A DNA stretch of 7,280 nt from Actinomycetota bacterium (GTDB lineage Bacteria; Actinomycetota; Humimicrobiia; Humimicrobiales; Humimicrobiaceae). Under the pieces are notes generated by a model. That model saw only the letters and a program-made list of their open reading frames with translations. It had not been told where the DNA came from and ran no database searches. The stretch covers positions 1-7,280 of the forward strand of contig JAHIPJ010000220.1 in NCBI GenBank assembly GCA_018894445.1, in the 5' to 3' direction. Position numbers and translations under genes: made by a program. This document shows, in pieces, positions 1-6,724 of the stretch; the stretch's first letter is position 1, and each line of letters begins with the position of its first letter.

Positions 1-177
1 AACAGGGTAAAACTGGAAGAGTTTCAGTGTGTAAATTGCGGGCATACAGAAAATGCCGATTTAAACGCAAGCATAAACATCCTGGCCGAAGGACATTCGG
101 TAATAGCCTGTGGAGTGGAAGCGTTAGCTTCCACAGTGAAGCAGGAACTCCTAATACGAAAGCCGATGGCGGTATAA
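1..177 (+). CDS. tnpB: TnpB RNA-guided nuclease / IS200-IS605 OrfB, C-terminal fragment (5' end outside window)
   Basis: The plus-strand frame is open from base 1 to a TAA at 175-177 and encodes the last 58 residues of a TnpB protein. Visible features are the second CxxC half of the zinc ribbon (CVNCG, visible residues 10-14) and, directly after it, the RuvC-III motif NADLNASINIL with its catalytic Asp at visible residue 20. The tail contains the VKQE signature common near the end of this family. TnpB proteins are RNA-guided DNA nucleases of IS200/IS605 and IS607 elements; they cut the empty donor site and favour retention of the element. Most of the protein, including the other RuvC acidic residues, lies left of the window, so intactness cannot be judged. 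Base use is clearly more GC-rich than the neighbouring genes, which fits a mobile origin. The family call is firm; which subfamily, and whether a tnpA partner exists, is unknown. Confidence 0.93.
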   Translation, partial: NRVKLEEFQCVNCGHTENADLNASINILAEGHSVIACGVEALASTVKQELLIRKPMAV

Positions 178-217
178 GTTGGAGAATCCCCTTGCTTTAG
201 CAATGGGGAGTTGTCAA
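86..217 (+). ncRNA. Probable omega RNA (reRNA) scaffold overlapping the tnpB 3' end
   Basis: TnpB guide RNAs are known to be made from the 3' end of tnpB through the element's right end, with the guide read from the flanking DNA. Three stem-loops fit this here. CCGAA (86-90) pairs with TTCGG (96-100). GTGGAAGC (115-122) pairs perfectly with GCTTCCAC (127-134) around the loop GTTA. The right-end hairpin lies at 188-208. The first two are inside the coding region, as expected for an overlapping scaffold. The 5' boundary is a guess. The guide would begin at about base 218, inside the pyrG 3' end. The call rests on element type and visible pairing only. Confidence 0.55.
188..208 (+). repeat. Right-end hairpin of the IS element
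   Basis: CCCC (188-191) and TTGC (192-195) pair with GCAA (200-203) and GGGG (205-208), with loop TTTA (196-199) and one bulged T at 204. Subterminal imperfect hairpins like this are recognised by the TnpA transposase as single-stranded DNA and are also the last stem of the omega RNA scaffold. No T-run follows on either strand, so it is not an obvious intrinsic terminator. Confidence 0.75.
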
Positions 218-1836
218 TTCCGTTTAGCTGAAGATGAGTGTTTTACAGAAGCACCAATAAAATCTCTGAATAATGGATGAGGCCTATCCGGTCTGGATTT
301 AAATTCAGGATGGAATTGAACCGCAACAAACCAGGGATGATCTTTTATTTCAACAATTTCTGCAAGGTTTTTATCCGGATTGATTCCAGTTATTATAAGA
401 CCGGCCTTTTCAAATCTGTCCCAGTAATCATTGTTTAATTCATACCTGTGCCTGTGTCTTTCGTAAACTATTTTCCTCTGATAAGCTTCATAAGCTTTTG
501 AACCAACCTTCAACCTGCACTCATACCTTCCCAATCTCATGGTTCCGCCCTTATCTTCTATATTTTTCTGGTCATGCATTAAATCAATTACTGGACTTCC
601 GGTATCCGGATCAAATTCAGTGCTGTTAGCATCCTTAAAGCCCAGTACATTTCTTCCAAATTCAATCACCGCGCACTGCATTCCCAGACATATTCCTAAA
701 AACGGTATCTTTTTCTCCCTGGCGCATTTTATAGCATTAATTTTTCCATTTATCCCTCTAGCTCCAAAACCGTATGGTACCAGTATGCCGTCTACATTAA
801 ATAATATATTATTCTCCGGACAACTTTCTTCCATTAATTCAGAATTTATCCAGGTTAAATTTACATTTTTTTTGAAATAATAACCGCCATGGTTTAAGGA
901 TTCCACAATACTTATATAAGCATCTTTTAAATCGGTATACTTCCCTACTATTCCTATCTCCACTTTACCATCCAGGTGGTGAATTGCATTTACTATTTTT
1001 TTCCAGCTTTTTAGATCAGATTTCTTTACTTTTAATTTTAATTTTGACAAAACTCTTGAATCCAATTTTTCTTTCTGGAGCATCAGGGGGACTTCATAAA
1101 GATGTTTGGCATCAATTGCCTCTATAGTATCTTCTTTTTCTATATCACAGAACAGGCTTATCTTACTTTTTATACTATCAGATAATTTTATTTCACTTCT
1201 GCATATAATTATATCTGGCTGAATACCTATGCTTCTTAGTTCTTTTACACTATGCTGTGTTGGTTTTGATTTCAATTCTTCTGTAGTTTTTAAATACGGT
1301 ATGTAAGTAACATGAATATAAAGAACATTTTCTTTTCCGACATCTTTTTTAAATTGTCTTATTGCTTCCAGAAAAGGAAGGCTCTCTATATCTCCGACAG
1401 TACCCCCTATTTCAGTAATAACAATATCAGTTTTTCTTCTTAGTAGTGTTTTTTTAATGCTCGCTTTTATTTCATCAGTTACATGTGGAATCACCTGTAC
1501 TGTAGCGCCTAGAAATTTGCCTTTTCTCTCATTATCAATAACATTTTTATAAATTTTTCCAGAAGTAAAATTATTATATTTAGATAAATCTTCATCAATA
1601 AATCTTTCATAATGACCTAAATCAAGATCAGTTTCTCCGCCGTCATCCGTTACAAAAACTTCACCATGTTGAATAGGATTCATGGTCCCGGGATCAATGT
1701 TTATATAAGGATCAAACTTCTGGATTGTGATACTATAACCTCTTGATTTTAACAACCTTCCTAAAGACGCTGTACATATACCTTTACCCAGCGAAGATAG
1801 AACTCCTCCTGTTATAAAAATAAACTTAGTTTTCAA
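214..1836 (-). CDS. pyrG: CTP synthase (glutamine-hydrolysing)
   Basis: PyrG converts UTP to CTP using ATP and glutamine-derived ammonia, the last step of pyrimidine nucleotide synthesis in the cytosol. The 540-residue product matches the usual 535-545. The N-terminal synthase domain (about 1-270) opens with [16 protein letters not shown] (Lys18 of the phosphate loop) and carries [11 protein letters not shown] (42-52), [23 protein letters not shown] (57-79) and [11 protein letters not shown] (142-152). The class I glutamine amidotransferase domain (about 290-530) has nucleophile Cys383 in GICLGMQ and His509/Glu511 in FHPE. The oxyanion strand reads VPYGFG instead of the common VPGGFG. The start is TTG at 1834-1836; it gives the normal family N-terminus and has a good ribosome site. 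The first 11 bases overlap the end of recN, so translation is probably coupled. The stop codon (TGA, 214-216) appears to lie in the IS right end; only the last few, normally variable residues could be altered. Confidence 0.97.
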   Translation of the reverse strand: MKTKFIFITGGVLSSLGKGICTASLGRLLKSRGYSITIQKFDPYINIDPGTMNPIQHGEVFVTDDGGETDLDLGHYERFIDEDLSKYNNFTSGKIYKNVIDNERKGKFLGATVQVIPHVTDEIKASIKKTLLRRKTDIVITEIGGTVGDIESLPFLEAIRQFKKDVGKENVLYIHVTYIPYLKTTEELKSKPTQHSVKELRSIGIQPDIIICRSEIKLSDSIKSKISLFCDIEKEDTIEAIDAKHLYEVPLMLQKEKLDSRVLSKLKLKVKKSDLKSWKKIVNAIHHLDGKVEIGIVGKYTDLKDAYISIVESLNHGGYYFKKNVNLTWINSELMEESCPENNILFNVDGILVPYGFGARGINGKINAIKCAREKKIPFLGICLGMQCAVIEFGRNVLGFKDANSTEFDPDTGSPVIDLMHDQKNIEDKGGTMRLGRYECRLKVGSKAYEAYQRKIVYERHRHRYELNNDYWDRFEKAGLIITGINPDKNLAEIVEIKDHPWFVAVQFHPEFKSRPDRPHPLFRDFIGASVKHSSSAKRN

Positions 1837-3598
1837 CTTTAGTCTTCCCTTCTATTAAATCACTTTTAATGGTATTACATTTTTCCAAAAGTTCTTCAGC
1901 GTGCTTAACAGAAATATCACTTTCTTTCATCCCGCTTATCATCCGGGAAATTTCTTTTATCTTACTATCTGGGTCCAATTTCTTTATTTTTATTTTAGTT
2001 CTTTTGCCTTCTATAATTTTATCAATAAAATAATGAGCATCGGAAAAACAAGCAATTTGTGCCAGATGAGTAATAGCTATTATCTGGCAATTTCTTGAAA
2101 TTTTGTATAATTTTTCACCTACTACCAGTGAAGCCGCCCCACCTATACCCACATCTATTTCATCAAATATCATAATAGTGATATTGTCAACAAAACTTAT
2201 CACTGATTTAAGAGCAAGCATAATCCTTGATATTTCACCACCTGATGCAATTTTCCTGAGGGGCCTGACAGCTTCACCTATGTTGAGGGATATTAAAAAT
2301 TCTATATCATCTATCCCATTTTTAGAAAATTTTATCTTTTTGTTCTCAATTTCTATACCATCGCCATTACCTTCCAGCAATCTATGCTGTGGTTGAAAAG
2401 AGACAGATTTAAAACCAAGATCAGTCATTTCATCAGTTACACTTTTTTCCAGATCAACTACCACCTCTTTCCTCAGCGCACTCAGCAGTAAAGCTTTTTT
2501 TATTAGAATTTCGCGAGTTTCATTATATTCCATCTGTTTTTTATCAATCTCACTATCCAGATCCTCAAAACTTTCGATTTCTTCTTTTAATTTTTCTGCA
2601 TACCCGGTGGTTGAATTCAAATCAAGATTATATTTCTTTTTTATTTCTGATAACTTATACAACCTTTCCTGAATACTGTCCAATCTTTCCGTACTAAAAT
2701 CAAAATTAGCAAGATAGCTGTTCAGAGAATGGCTTATTTCCTCTATAAAATCACCAAGAGTAGATAACCTATCACAAAACTTTTTAAACTCATGATCAAT
2801 TTCAGCAAGTTCGGCGATATTTTTATCTAAAACGGCTATATTATTACTTAATGAAGGAATACCGGTATCCTCACTATCTATTATCTTTTTACCTTCTGAT
2901 GCCAATCTGTAAATCTTTTCATAGTTTTTAAGAATCCGTATCTCATTTTCTAAAATTTCTTCTTCATTTTCTTTAATATTTAATTTCTTAATCTCTTCAT
3001 ATCTGTAATTTAAATCTTTTAACTTTTCTTCTCTTACGTTCTTCAATTCTTTTAATTTTAAAAATTCTTCTCTTTTTTTAAAATATTTTTCCAGGCTTTC
3101 TGAATAATCTCTCTTTGCATCCAGAATCCTGTCTTTACCAAATCTATCTATTATCTCTATATGAGTTTTATAATCAAGTAAATACTGGTGATCATGTTGT
3201 CCGTGAATATCTATAAAAAATTCACCTAATTTTTTTAAATTGCTGACCTGGGTAAAAATCCCATTAATAAATGCCCTGTTTTTACCAATCCTCGTTACCT
3301 CTCTCGTTATTACTATATCATCACTTGCATCTTCTTCTTCAATTAAATTTTCGGATAGCAAATAATTTATTGCCATAGGGTTATCTTTAAAATCAAAGTA
3401 TCCTTGAACCAGTAACTTATCCTCGCCATCTTTTATTAAATCACTGCCCGCTCGCTCACCAATCAGCAAATTTATTGCCTCTATGATAAGAGTTTTACCG
3501 GCGCCTGTTTCTCCGGTCAGAATGTTAAGACCTTTCTGGAATTTTATTCTGGCGTCATCTATTATGGCAAAATTTTTTACTTGTAATTCCTTCAGCAT
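1826..3598 (-). CDS. recN: DNA repair protein RecN (SMC-like ATPase)
   Basis: RecN is a cytosolic SMC-family ATPase that acts at DNA double-strand breaks with the RecA recombination machinery. The 590-residue product is slightly longer than the usual 550-580. The N-terminal lobe begins [15 protein letters not shown] and has Walker A GETGAGKT (29-36) and the RecN-typical IHGQHDHQ (131-138). A long Lys/Glu-rich coiled coil fills about 160-390, interrupted around residue 245 by a non-charged hinge-like stretch. The C-terminal lobe has the ABC signature ASGGE (451-455), Walker B IMIFDEID (475-482, Asp479/Glu480) and the H-loop ITHLAQIA (509-516). All ATPase motifs are intact. The ATG start gives the family N-terminus, but no clear Shine-Dalgarno precedes it in the AT-rich 33-base gap after nadK. 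The last 11 bases overlap pyrG. No SOS-type operator was recognised upstream. Confidence 0.97.
   Translation of the reverse strand: MLKELQVKNFAIIDDARIKFQKGLNILTGETGAGKTLIIEAINLLIGERAGSDLIKDGEDKLLVQGYFDFKDNPMAINYLLSENLIEEEDASDDIVITREVTRIGKNRAFINGIFTQVSNLKKLGEFFIDIHGQHDHQYLLDYKTHIEIIDRFGKDRILDAKRDYSESLEKYFKKREEFLKLKELKNVREEKLKDLNYRYEEIKKLNIKENEEEILENEIRILKNYEKIYRLASEGKKIIDSEDTGIPSLSNNIAVLDKNIAELAEIDHEFKKFCDRLSTLGDFIEEISHSLNSYLANFDFSTERLDSIQERLYKLSEIKKKYNLDLNSTTGYAEKLKEEIESFEDLDSEIDKKQMEYNETREILIKKALLLSALRKEVVVDLEKSVTDEMTDLGFKSVSFQPQHRLLEGNGDGIEIENKKIKFSKNGIDDIEFLISLNIGEAVRPLRKIASGGEISRIMLALKSVISFVDNITIMIFDEIDVGIGGAASLVVGEKLYKISRNCQIIAITHLAQIACFSDAHYFIDKIIEGKRTKIKIKKLDPDSKIKEISRMISGMKESDISVKHAEELLEKCNTIKSDLIEGKTKVEN
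1844..1852 (-). promoter_or_regulatory. Ribosome binding site of pyrG
   Basis: On the minus strand this reads GAAGGGAAG and ends 7 bases before the TTG at 1836-1834. It lies inside the last codons of recN. It supports the TTG as the real start and suggests coupling to recN translation. Confidence 0.6.
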
Positions 3599-3631
3599 AT
3601 CTAAAAAGTAAAAATGTCAATTTATATTTAT

Positions 3632-4501
3632 TTAAATTCTTTCAATAAATTTTTCTTTAAATACTTTAAAAAAAATATCTTTACTAAAAGTTATAAGCTT
3701 TAATTTCAATTTTGATTTTTTTACTTTAAATATATAATCCGGCCTGATACTGACCGGCATTGTTTTTCCATCAACACTCACGCTATCTTTCTCATTTCTG
3801 GAATTAACTACTATTTCTATCTTATTATCCGGGCTTAGAATTATGCTCCTGCTCAGTAATGTATGCGGACATATAGGGGTTATAACTATAACTTCGCTTT
3901 TTGGTTCCACAATTGGTCCTCCGGCCGAAAGAGAATATGCAGTAGAGCCTGTTGGCGTGGAAATTATTATTCCATCAGCAGCAAAATTTTTTATTGATAT
4001 CCCATTTACTATAATTTCAAATTTTATTATTTTCCCAAGCGTAGATCTTGTTATCGCAAATTCATTCAATGCCAGATAAGGCAGCCTTATATTTTCTAAT
4101 ACTTTATCGTTTTTAAAAAACTTACCCTCAAGTAACATTCTTTCTTCTATTTCGTATGTATCTCTTAATACCTTATCTATGGCGCTATACATATTGCAGG
4201 CATCTACAACGGTTAGAAATCCCAGACTTCCGACATTAATCCCCAATATGGGAATTTCTCTTTTAAAAGAATATTTTGAAGCTCTAAGGAACGTACCATC
4301 TCCTCCTATTGCTATTATTACATCATTCTTTGCACTAAACTCTTCTTTAGAAACTGAAGGAAGGCAGTAATTCTCAGGCATTTTATCTGTTGCTACCAGA
4401 AGCACATTATTGCCTTTTTTAATTAAATAATCATATATTTCTTTAGCAATTTCTATTGCTTCCTGTTTTTCGTTATTTGAAACTATACCAATGTTTTTCA
4501 T
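3632..4501 (-). CDS. nadK: NAD kinase (ATP/polyphosphate-NAD 2'-phosphotransferase)
   Basis: NadK phosphorylates NAD to NADP and so sets the cell's NADPH pool. With the ATG at 4501 the product has 289 residues, normal for the family, and begins MKNIGIVSNN, the expected first beta strand. Motifs in order are the GGDG nucleotide-binding and catalytic signature (66-69, within IAIGGDGTFLRA), GINVGSLGFLT (88-97), LNEFAI (145-150) with the conserved Asn-Glu, and the NAD-site block ADGIIISTPTGSTAYSLSAGGP (175-196). ITPICPHTLLSRSIILSPD (207-225) follows. The frame stays open upstream to an ATG at 4564, but that extension is the tlyA 3' end read out of frame and does not look like NadK. The start sits one base after the tlyA stop and is served by a strong AAGGAGG, so the two are almost certainly coupled. 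Confidence 0.96.
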   Translation of the reverse strand: MKNIGIVSNNEKQEAIEIAKEIYDYLIKKGNNVLLVATDKMPENYCLPSVSKEEFSAKNDVIIAIGGDGTFLRASKYSFKREIPILGINVGSLGFLTVVDACNMYSAIDKVLRDTYEIEERMLLEGKFFKNDKVLENIRLPYLALNEFAITRSTLGKIIKFEIIVNGISIKNFAADGIIISTPTGSTAYSLSAGGPIVEPKSEVIVITPICPHTLLSRSIILSPDNKIEIVVNSRNEKDSVSVDGKTMPVSIRPDYIFKVKKSKLKLKLITFSKDIFFKVFKEKFIERI

Positions 4502-4502
4502 T

Positions 4503-5348
4503 TTACCTCCTTGGCGCGGAGACCCCAGCCTGATTAAAATAAAAATGTGCCCTATCAACCACATCTTTGATTATTTTATCATAATTTAAAATAGATTTAG
4601 CTTCTTTAAATGATTTTATTAAAAAAATCCAGAATTCAATATTACCCTTCGCGCCCTTTATTTTTGAAAAAGTAAAACTTTTTATTTCAACCGGAAATTC
4701 TTTAATAAATTCGGTTACTTCCAATAATACCTTATAGTGAAGTTTTCTATTTCTAATTATACCTTTGCTTTCAACCTCATCTTTTTTTAATTCAAATTGT
4801 GGTTTTACCAGCAGTAGTATTTCACCATTTTTAGCTGTCAGTTCTAAAATTTTACTAAAAATTTTTTTAATTGAAATAAAAGAAACATCTACAACTGTAA
4901 AATTCGCAATAAATGGAAGCTTACCAATGTCAAGATACCTGATATTTGTCCGTTCAAAAACAACTACCCGTGATGAATTCCTTATCTCCCAGGACAGCTG
5001 ACCATACCCGACATCAATATCAATTATTTTTTCCACTCCATTCTTTAACAGAAAATCAGTAAATCCTCCTGTTGATGATCCTATATCTACAGCTTTTTTA
5101 CCGGCAGCGCTAAGCCCTAGTTCTTGAAATACTCCCTCTAATTTTAAACCACCTCTGGAAACATAAGGAGTTTTTGAAATTATCTCTATCTCTGAATTTG
5201 AATCTACAAGGGTTCCTGGTTTTTCAATTACTCTTCCTTTAACCTTTACTCTGCCCTCAAGTATTAATGCATGAGCGGTTTTCTCTTTATCAGTTAATTT
5301 TCTTTCTAAAAGCAGGACAGTTATTTTCTTCTTATTATTTTCTTTAAT
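4503..5348 (-). CDS. tlyA: TlyA-family rRNA 2'-O-methyltransferase (S4 + FtsJ-like domains), apparent ATT start
   Basis: TlyA proteins transfer a methyl group from S-adenosylmethionine to ribose 2'-OH in rRNA. The frame encodes a complete protein of 281 residues if begun at the ATT at 5346-5348. An S4 RNA-binding domain comes first (about 8-60: KKKITVLLLERKLTDKEKTA, LEGRVKVKGRVIEKPG). Next are the linker PYVSRGGLKL (61-70), SAM motif VDIGSSTGGFTD (87-98), DVGYGQL (112-118), ERTNIRYL (132-139), DVSFIS (154-159), VKPQFE (181-186) and KGNIEFW (234-240). The catalytic set typical of the family can be assigned as Lys69, Asp154, Lys182 and Glu238. About 38 residues follow the usual fold end. Between the preceding in-frame stop and residue 105 there is no ATG, GTG or TTG; the first conventional start, a GTG at 5036, would delete the S4 domain and the SAM motif. 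Family identity is firm; the exact start is inferred from the ribosome site. Confidence 0.9.
   Translation of the reverse strand: MKENNKKKITVLLLERKLTDKEKTAHALILEGRVKVKGRVIEKPGTLVDSNSEIEIISKTPYVSRGGLKLEGVFQELGLSAAGKKAVDIGSSTGGFTDFLLKNGVEKIIDIDVGYGQLSWEIRNSSRVVVFERTNIRYLDIGKLPFIANFTVVDVSFISIKKIFSKILELTAKNGEILLLVKPQFELKKDEVESKGIIRNRKLHYKVLLEVTEFIKEFPVEIKSFTFSKIKGAKGNIEFWIFLIKSFKEAKSILNYDKIIKDVVDRAHFYFNQAGVSAPRR
4506..4512 (-). promoter_or_regulatory. Ribosome binding site of nadK, inside the tlyA 3' end
   Basis: The minus strand reads AAGGAGG, TAAA, then ATG. The GGAGG core also belongs to the final two Arg codons of tlyA, and its stop TAA lies between site and start. Spacing is short (4 bases). 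It decides the nadK start at 4501 over the longer in-frame ATG at 4564. Confidence 0.8.
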
Positions 5349-5353
5349 ATCTA

Positions 5354-6262
5354 TTACACCTTTCTTGCCAATAAAAAATTGGCTATGTTAACCAGCCACT
5401 CATAGTCTATATCCATGCTTTTAATTATGGCAATAGCTTTATCAATCCTGTCTCTGGCAATTTCTTTTGATTTTGAAATCCCCCATATATTCGGAAAAGT
5501 ATTTTTTTTCTGTATTACATCCTTTCCTGTTGTTTTTCCCGATATATATTTATCTGATGTTACATCTAAAATATCATCGGTTATTTGAAAAGCGAGACCT
5601 AAATTTTCAGAATATTCTGTAAATTTTTTAAGATAATCACTGCTGACCCCGCATAAAATAGCCGCACATCTAACGCAAGCAGTTATCATTTTTCCTGTTT
5701 TATTCCGATGTATATATTCTAATTTTTTTTTGCTGATCTTCCTACCAGTAAAATAAACATCCACTATCTGACCTGCAGCCATACCTGAAGCGCCCGAAGC
5801 ACCGGCAATCTCTTCTAAAATTTTAATTTTTGTCCTGTCGTCTGCTATCTGATATTTTATTATTATATTAAAAGCCTCGGCAAACAAAGCATCACCGGCC
5901 AGTATTGCTATATCTTCTCCAAATTTTTTATGGCAGGTAGGTTTGCCTCTCCGGAGGTCGTCATTATCTATAGAAGGCAGATCATCATGTATTAATGAGT
6001 AAGTGTGGATAAATTCGATTGCGCATGCCGTAGGAAGTACCGCACGATAATCTTTTCCCAGACTCTTTGCAGTAAGCAGACACAATATTGGTCTGAATCT
6101 TTTTCCGCTGTTTTCTATGCTATATTCAATTGCTTCTTTTAGGATATCAGGGCTTTCTTTATACTTCTTAACATAATACCCTAAACTATTGTTTACCTCT
6201 TTTATTAAAAATTCAGGATAAAGTTCATTTGCATTTAAATCATATATTCCTGGATTAGACAT
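5354..6262 (-). CDS. ispA: Short-chain polyprenyl diphosphate synthase (farnesyl/geranylgeranyl diphosphate synthase, IspA type)
   Basis: This enzyme condenses isopentenyl diphosphate with allylic diphosphates to make FPP and/or GGPP, precursors of undecaprenyl carriers, quinones and other isoprenoids. The 302-residue length is typical. Visible motifs are NSGKRFRP (51-58, substrate binding), the first Asp-rich motif DDLPSIDNDDLRRGKPT (93-109, DDxxxxD form), GDALFAEAF (123-131), GQIVDV (164-169), NKTGKM (187-192), FQITDDILD (225-233, second Asp-rich motif DDxxD) and the tail KDVIQKKNTFPNIWGI (247-262). The four-residue spacing in the first motif, preceded by TYSLIH, is the usual bacterial FPP synthase pattern, but FPP versus GGPP product cannot be settled from sequence alone. 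The start is ATG with no obvious Shine-Dalgarno, 30 bases after nusB. No dxs or xseAB is beside it, unlike many related clusters. Confidence 0.94.
   Translation of the reverse strand: MSNPGIYDLNANELYPEFLIKEVNNSLGYYVKKYKESPDILKEAIEYSIENSGKRFRPILCLLTAKSLGKDYRAVLPTACAIEFIHTYSLIHDDLPSIDNDDLRRGKPTCHKKFGEDIAILAGDALFAEAFNIIIKYQIADDRTKIKILEEIAGASGASGMAAGQIVDVYFTGRKISKKKLEYIHRNKTGKMITACVRCAAILCGVSSDYLKKFTEYSENLGLAFQITDDILDVTSDKYISGKTTGKDVIQKKNTFPNIWGISKSKEIARDRIDKAIAIIKSMDIDYEWLVNIANFLLARKV
5357..5363 (-). promoter_or_regulatory. Ribosome binding site supporting the tlyA ATT start
   Basis: The minus strand reads AAAGGTG (AAGAAAGGTG in full), followed 8 bases later by the ATT at 5348-5346. An ATA at 5354-5352 would be only 2 bases away, too close. 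The site lies in the last codons of the upstream prenyl synthase gene, whose stop TAA (5356-5354) falls between site and start. Confidence 0.5.
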
Positions 6263-6292
6263 ATTTTCAAATTTATATAATAAAAAGTAATA

Positions 6293-6700
6293 TTAACTGC
6301 CTATATTATCTAAAATTTTACCTAAAACGCCGTTTACAAATTTTGGGGTGTCTTCTTGTTGCCCTAAACTTTTTGCAATTTCAATTGCCTCGTCTACGGA
6401 AACCTTTAGAGGTATATCATCTTCATATAACATTTCATAAATAGCTACCCGTAAAATATTTCTATCAATGATTGCTATTCTTTCCAGAGTCCAGTTCTCA
6501 ACAACATCTATAATCATCTCATCGATTCTTTTTCTGTATCTGTCCACGCCATTTGTAAGTTTTAAAGTGAACTGGTCATATTTCCTACCTGCCAGTAAAT
6601 TGTTTTCTATAATCTCATCTATCTTTTTATCCAATAAATCTCTTTGATACAATAATATTATTGCATTCTCTCTACTTTTTCTTCTCGATATTTTAGGCAT
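6293..6700 (-). CDS. nusB: Transcription antitermination factor NusB
   Basis: NusB pairs with ribosomal protein S10 (NusE) on the boxA element of rRNA leaders and helps RNA polymerase read through. The 135-residue all-helical protein matches the normal length. The N-terminus SRRKSRENAIILLYQ (5-19) is the Arg-rich RNA-binding helix. The C-terminal half has NWTLERIAIIDRNILRVAIYEML (69-91), IPLKVSVDEAIEIAKSLG (96-113) and FVNGVLGKI (121-129), all family hallmarks. The ATG start gives the expected N-terminus. The 24-base AT-rich gap after efp holds no clear ribosome site. Position after efp is conserved in many bacteria. Confidence 0.96.
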   Translation of the reverse strand: MPKISRRKSRENAIILLYQRDLLDKKIDEIIENNLLAGRKYDQFTLKLTNGVDRYRKRIDEMIIDVVENWTLERIAIIDRNILRVAIYEMLYEDDIPLKVSVDEAIEIAKSLGQQEDTPKFVNGVLGKILDNIGS

Positions 6701-6724
6701 AATCTTATATACGATTTATATTAG

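Larger units (their letters stand above)
1..217 (+). mobile_element. Right-end portion of an IS200/IS605-family (IS1341-like or IS605-like) insertion sequence
   Basis: The tnpB tail is followed by about 40 non-coding bases containing an imperfect hairpin and then AGTTGTCAA, the usual layout of a right end in this family. pyrG coding sequence starts at once on the opposite strand, so the element ends near base 217. These elements have no terminal inverted repeats and make no target duplication, so the boundary is inferred from the hairpin and from where pyrG homology resumes; it could be off by a few bases. The left end and any tnpA lie outside the window. Confidence 0.8.

Noticed and set aside
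188..213. Right-end hairpin as an intrinsic terminator for pyrG or tnpB
   Set aside because: No T-run follows the stem on either strand; its position fits an IS end hairpin.
539..880. Plus-strand open frame opposite pyrG, and similar ones opposite recN, nadK, tlyA and efp
   Set aside because: Each lies fully antisense to a well-conserved gene, has no recognisable domain and no ribosome site of note; they are shadows of the real coding strands.
3615..3620. TTGACA on the minus strand before recN as a -35 box
   Set aside because: Nothing like a -10 box sits 16-18 bases downstream, where the sequence is already in the recN start; chance match in AT-rich DNA.
4502..4564. Longer nadK beginning at the in-frame ATG at 4564 (21 extra residues)
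   Set aside because: The extension is tlyA coding sequence in another frame, does not resemble NadK, and the ATG at 4501 has AAGGAGG and the family N-terminus.
4503..5036. tlyA as a 177-residue protein from the GTG at 5036
   Set aside because: It would lack the S4 domain, catalytic Lys69 and the SAM motif, all of which are encoded in the same open frame upstream.
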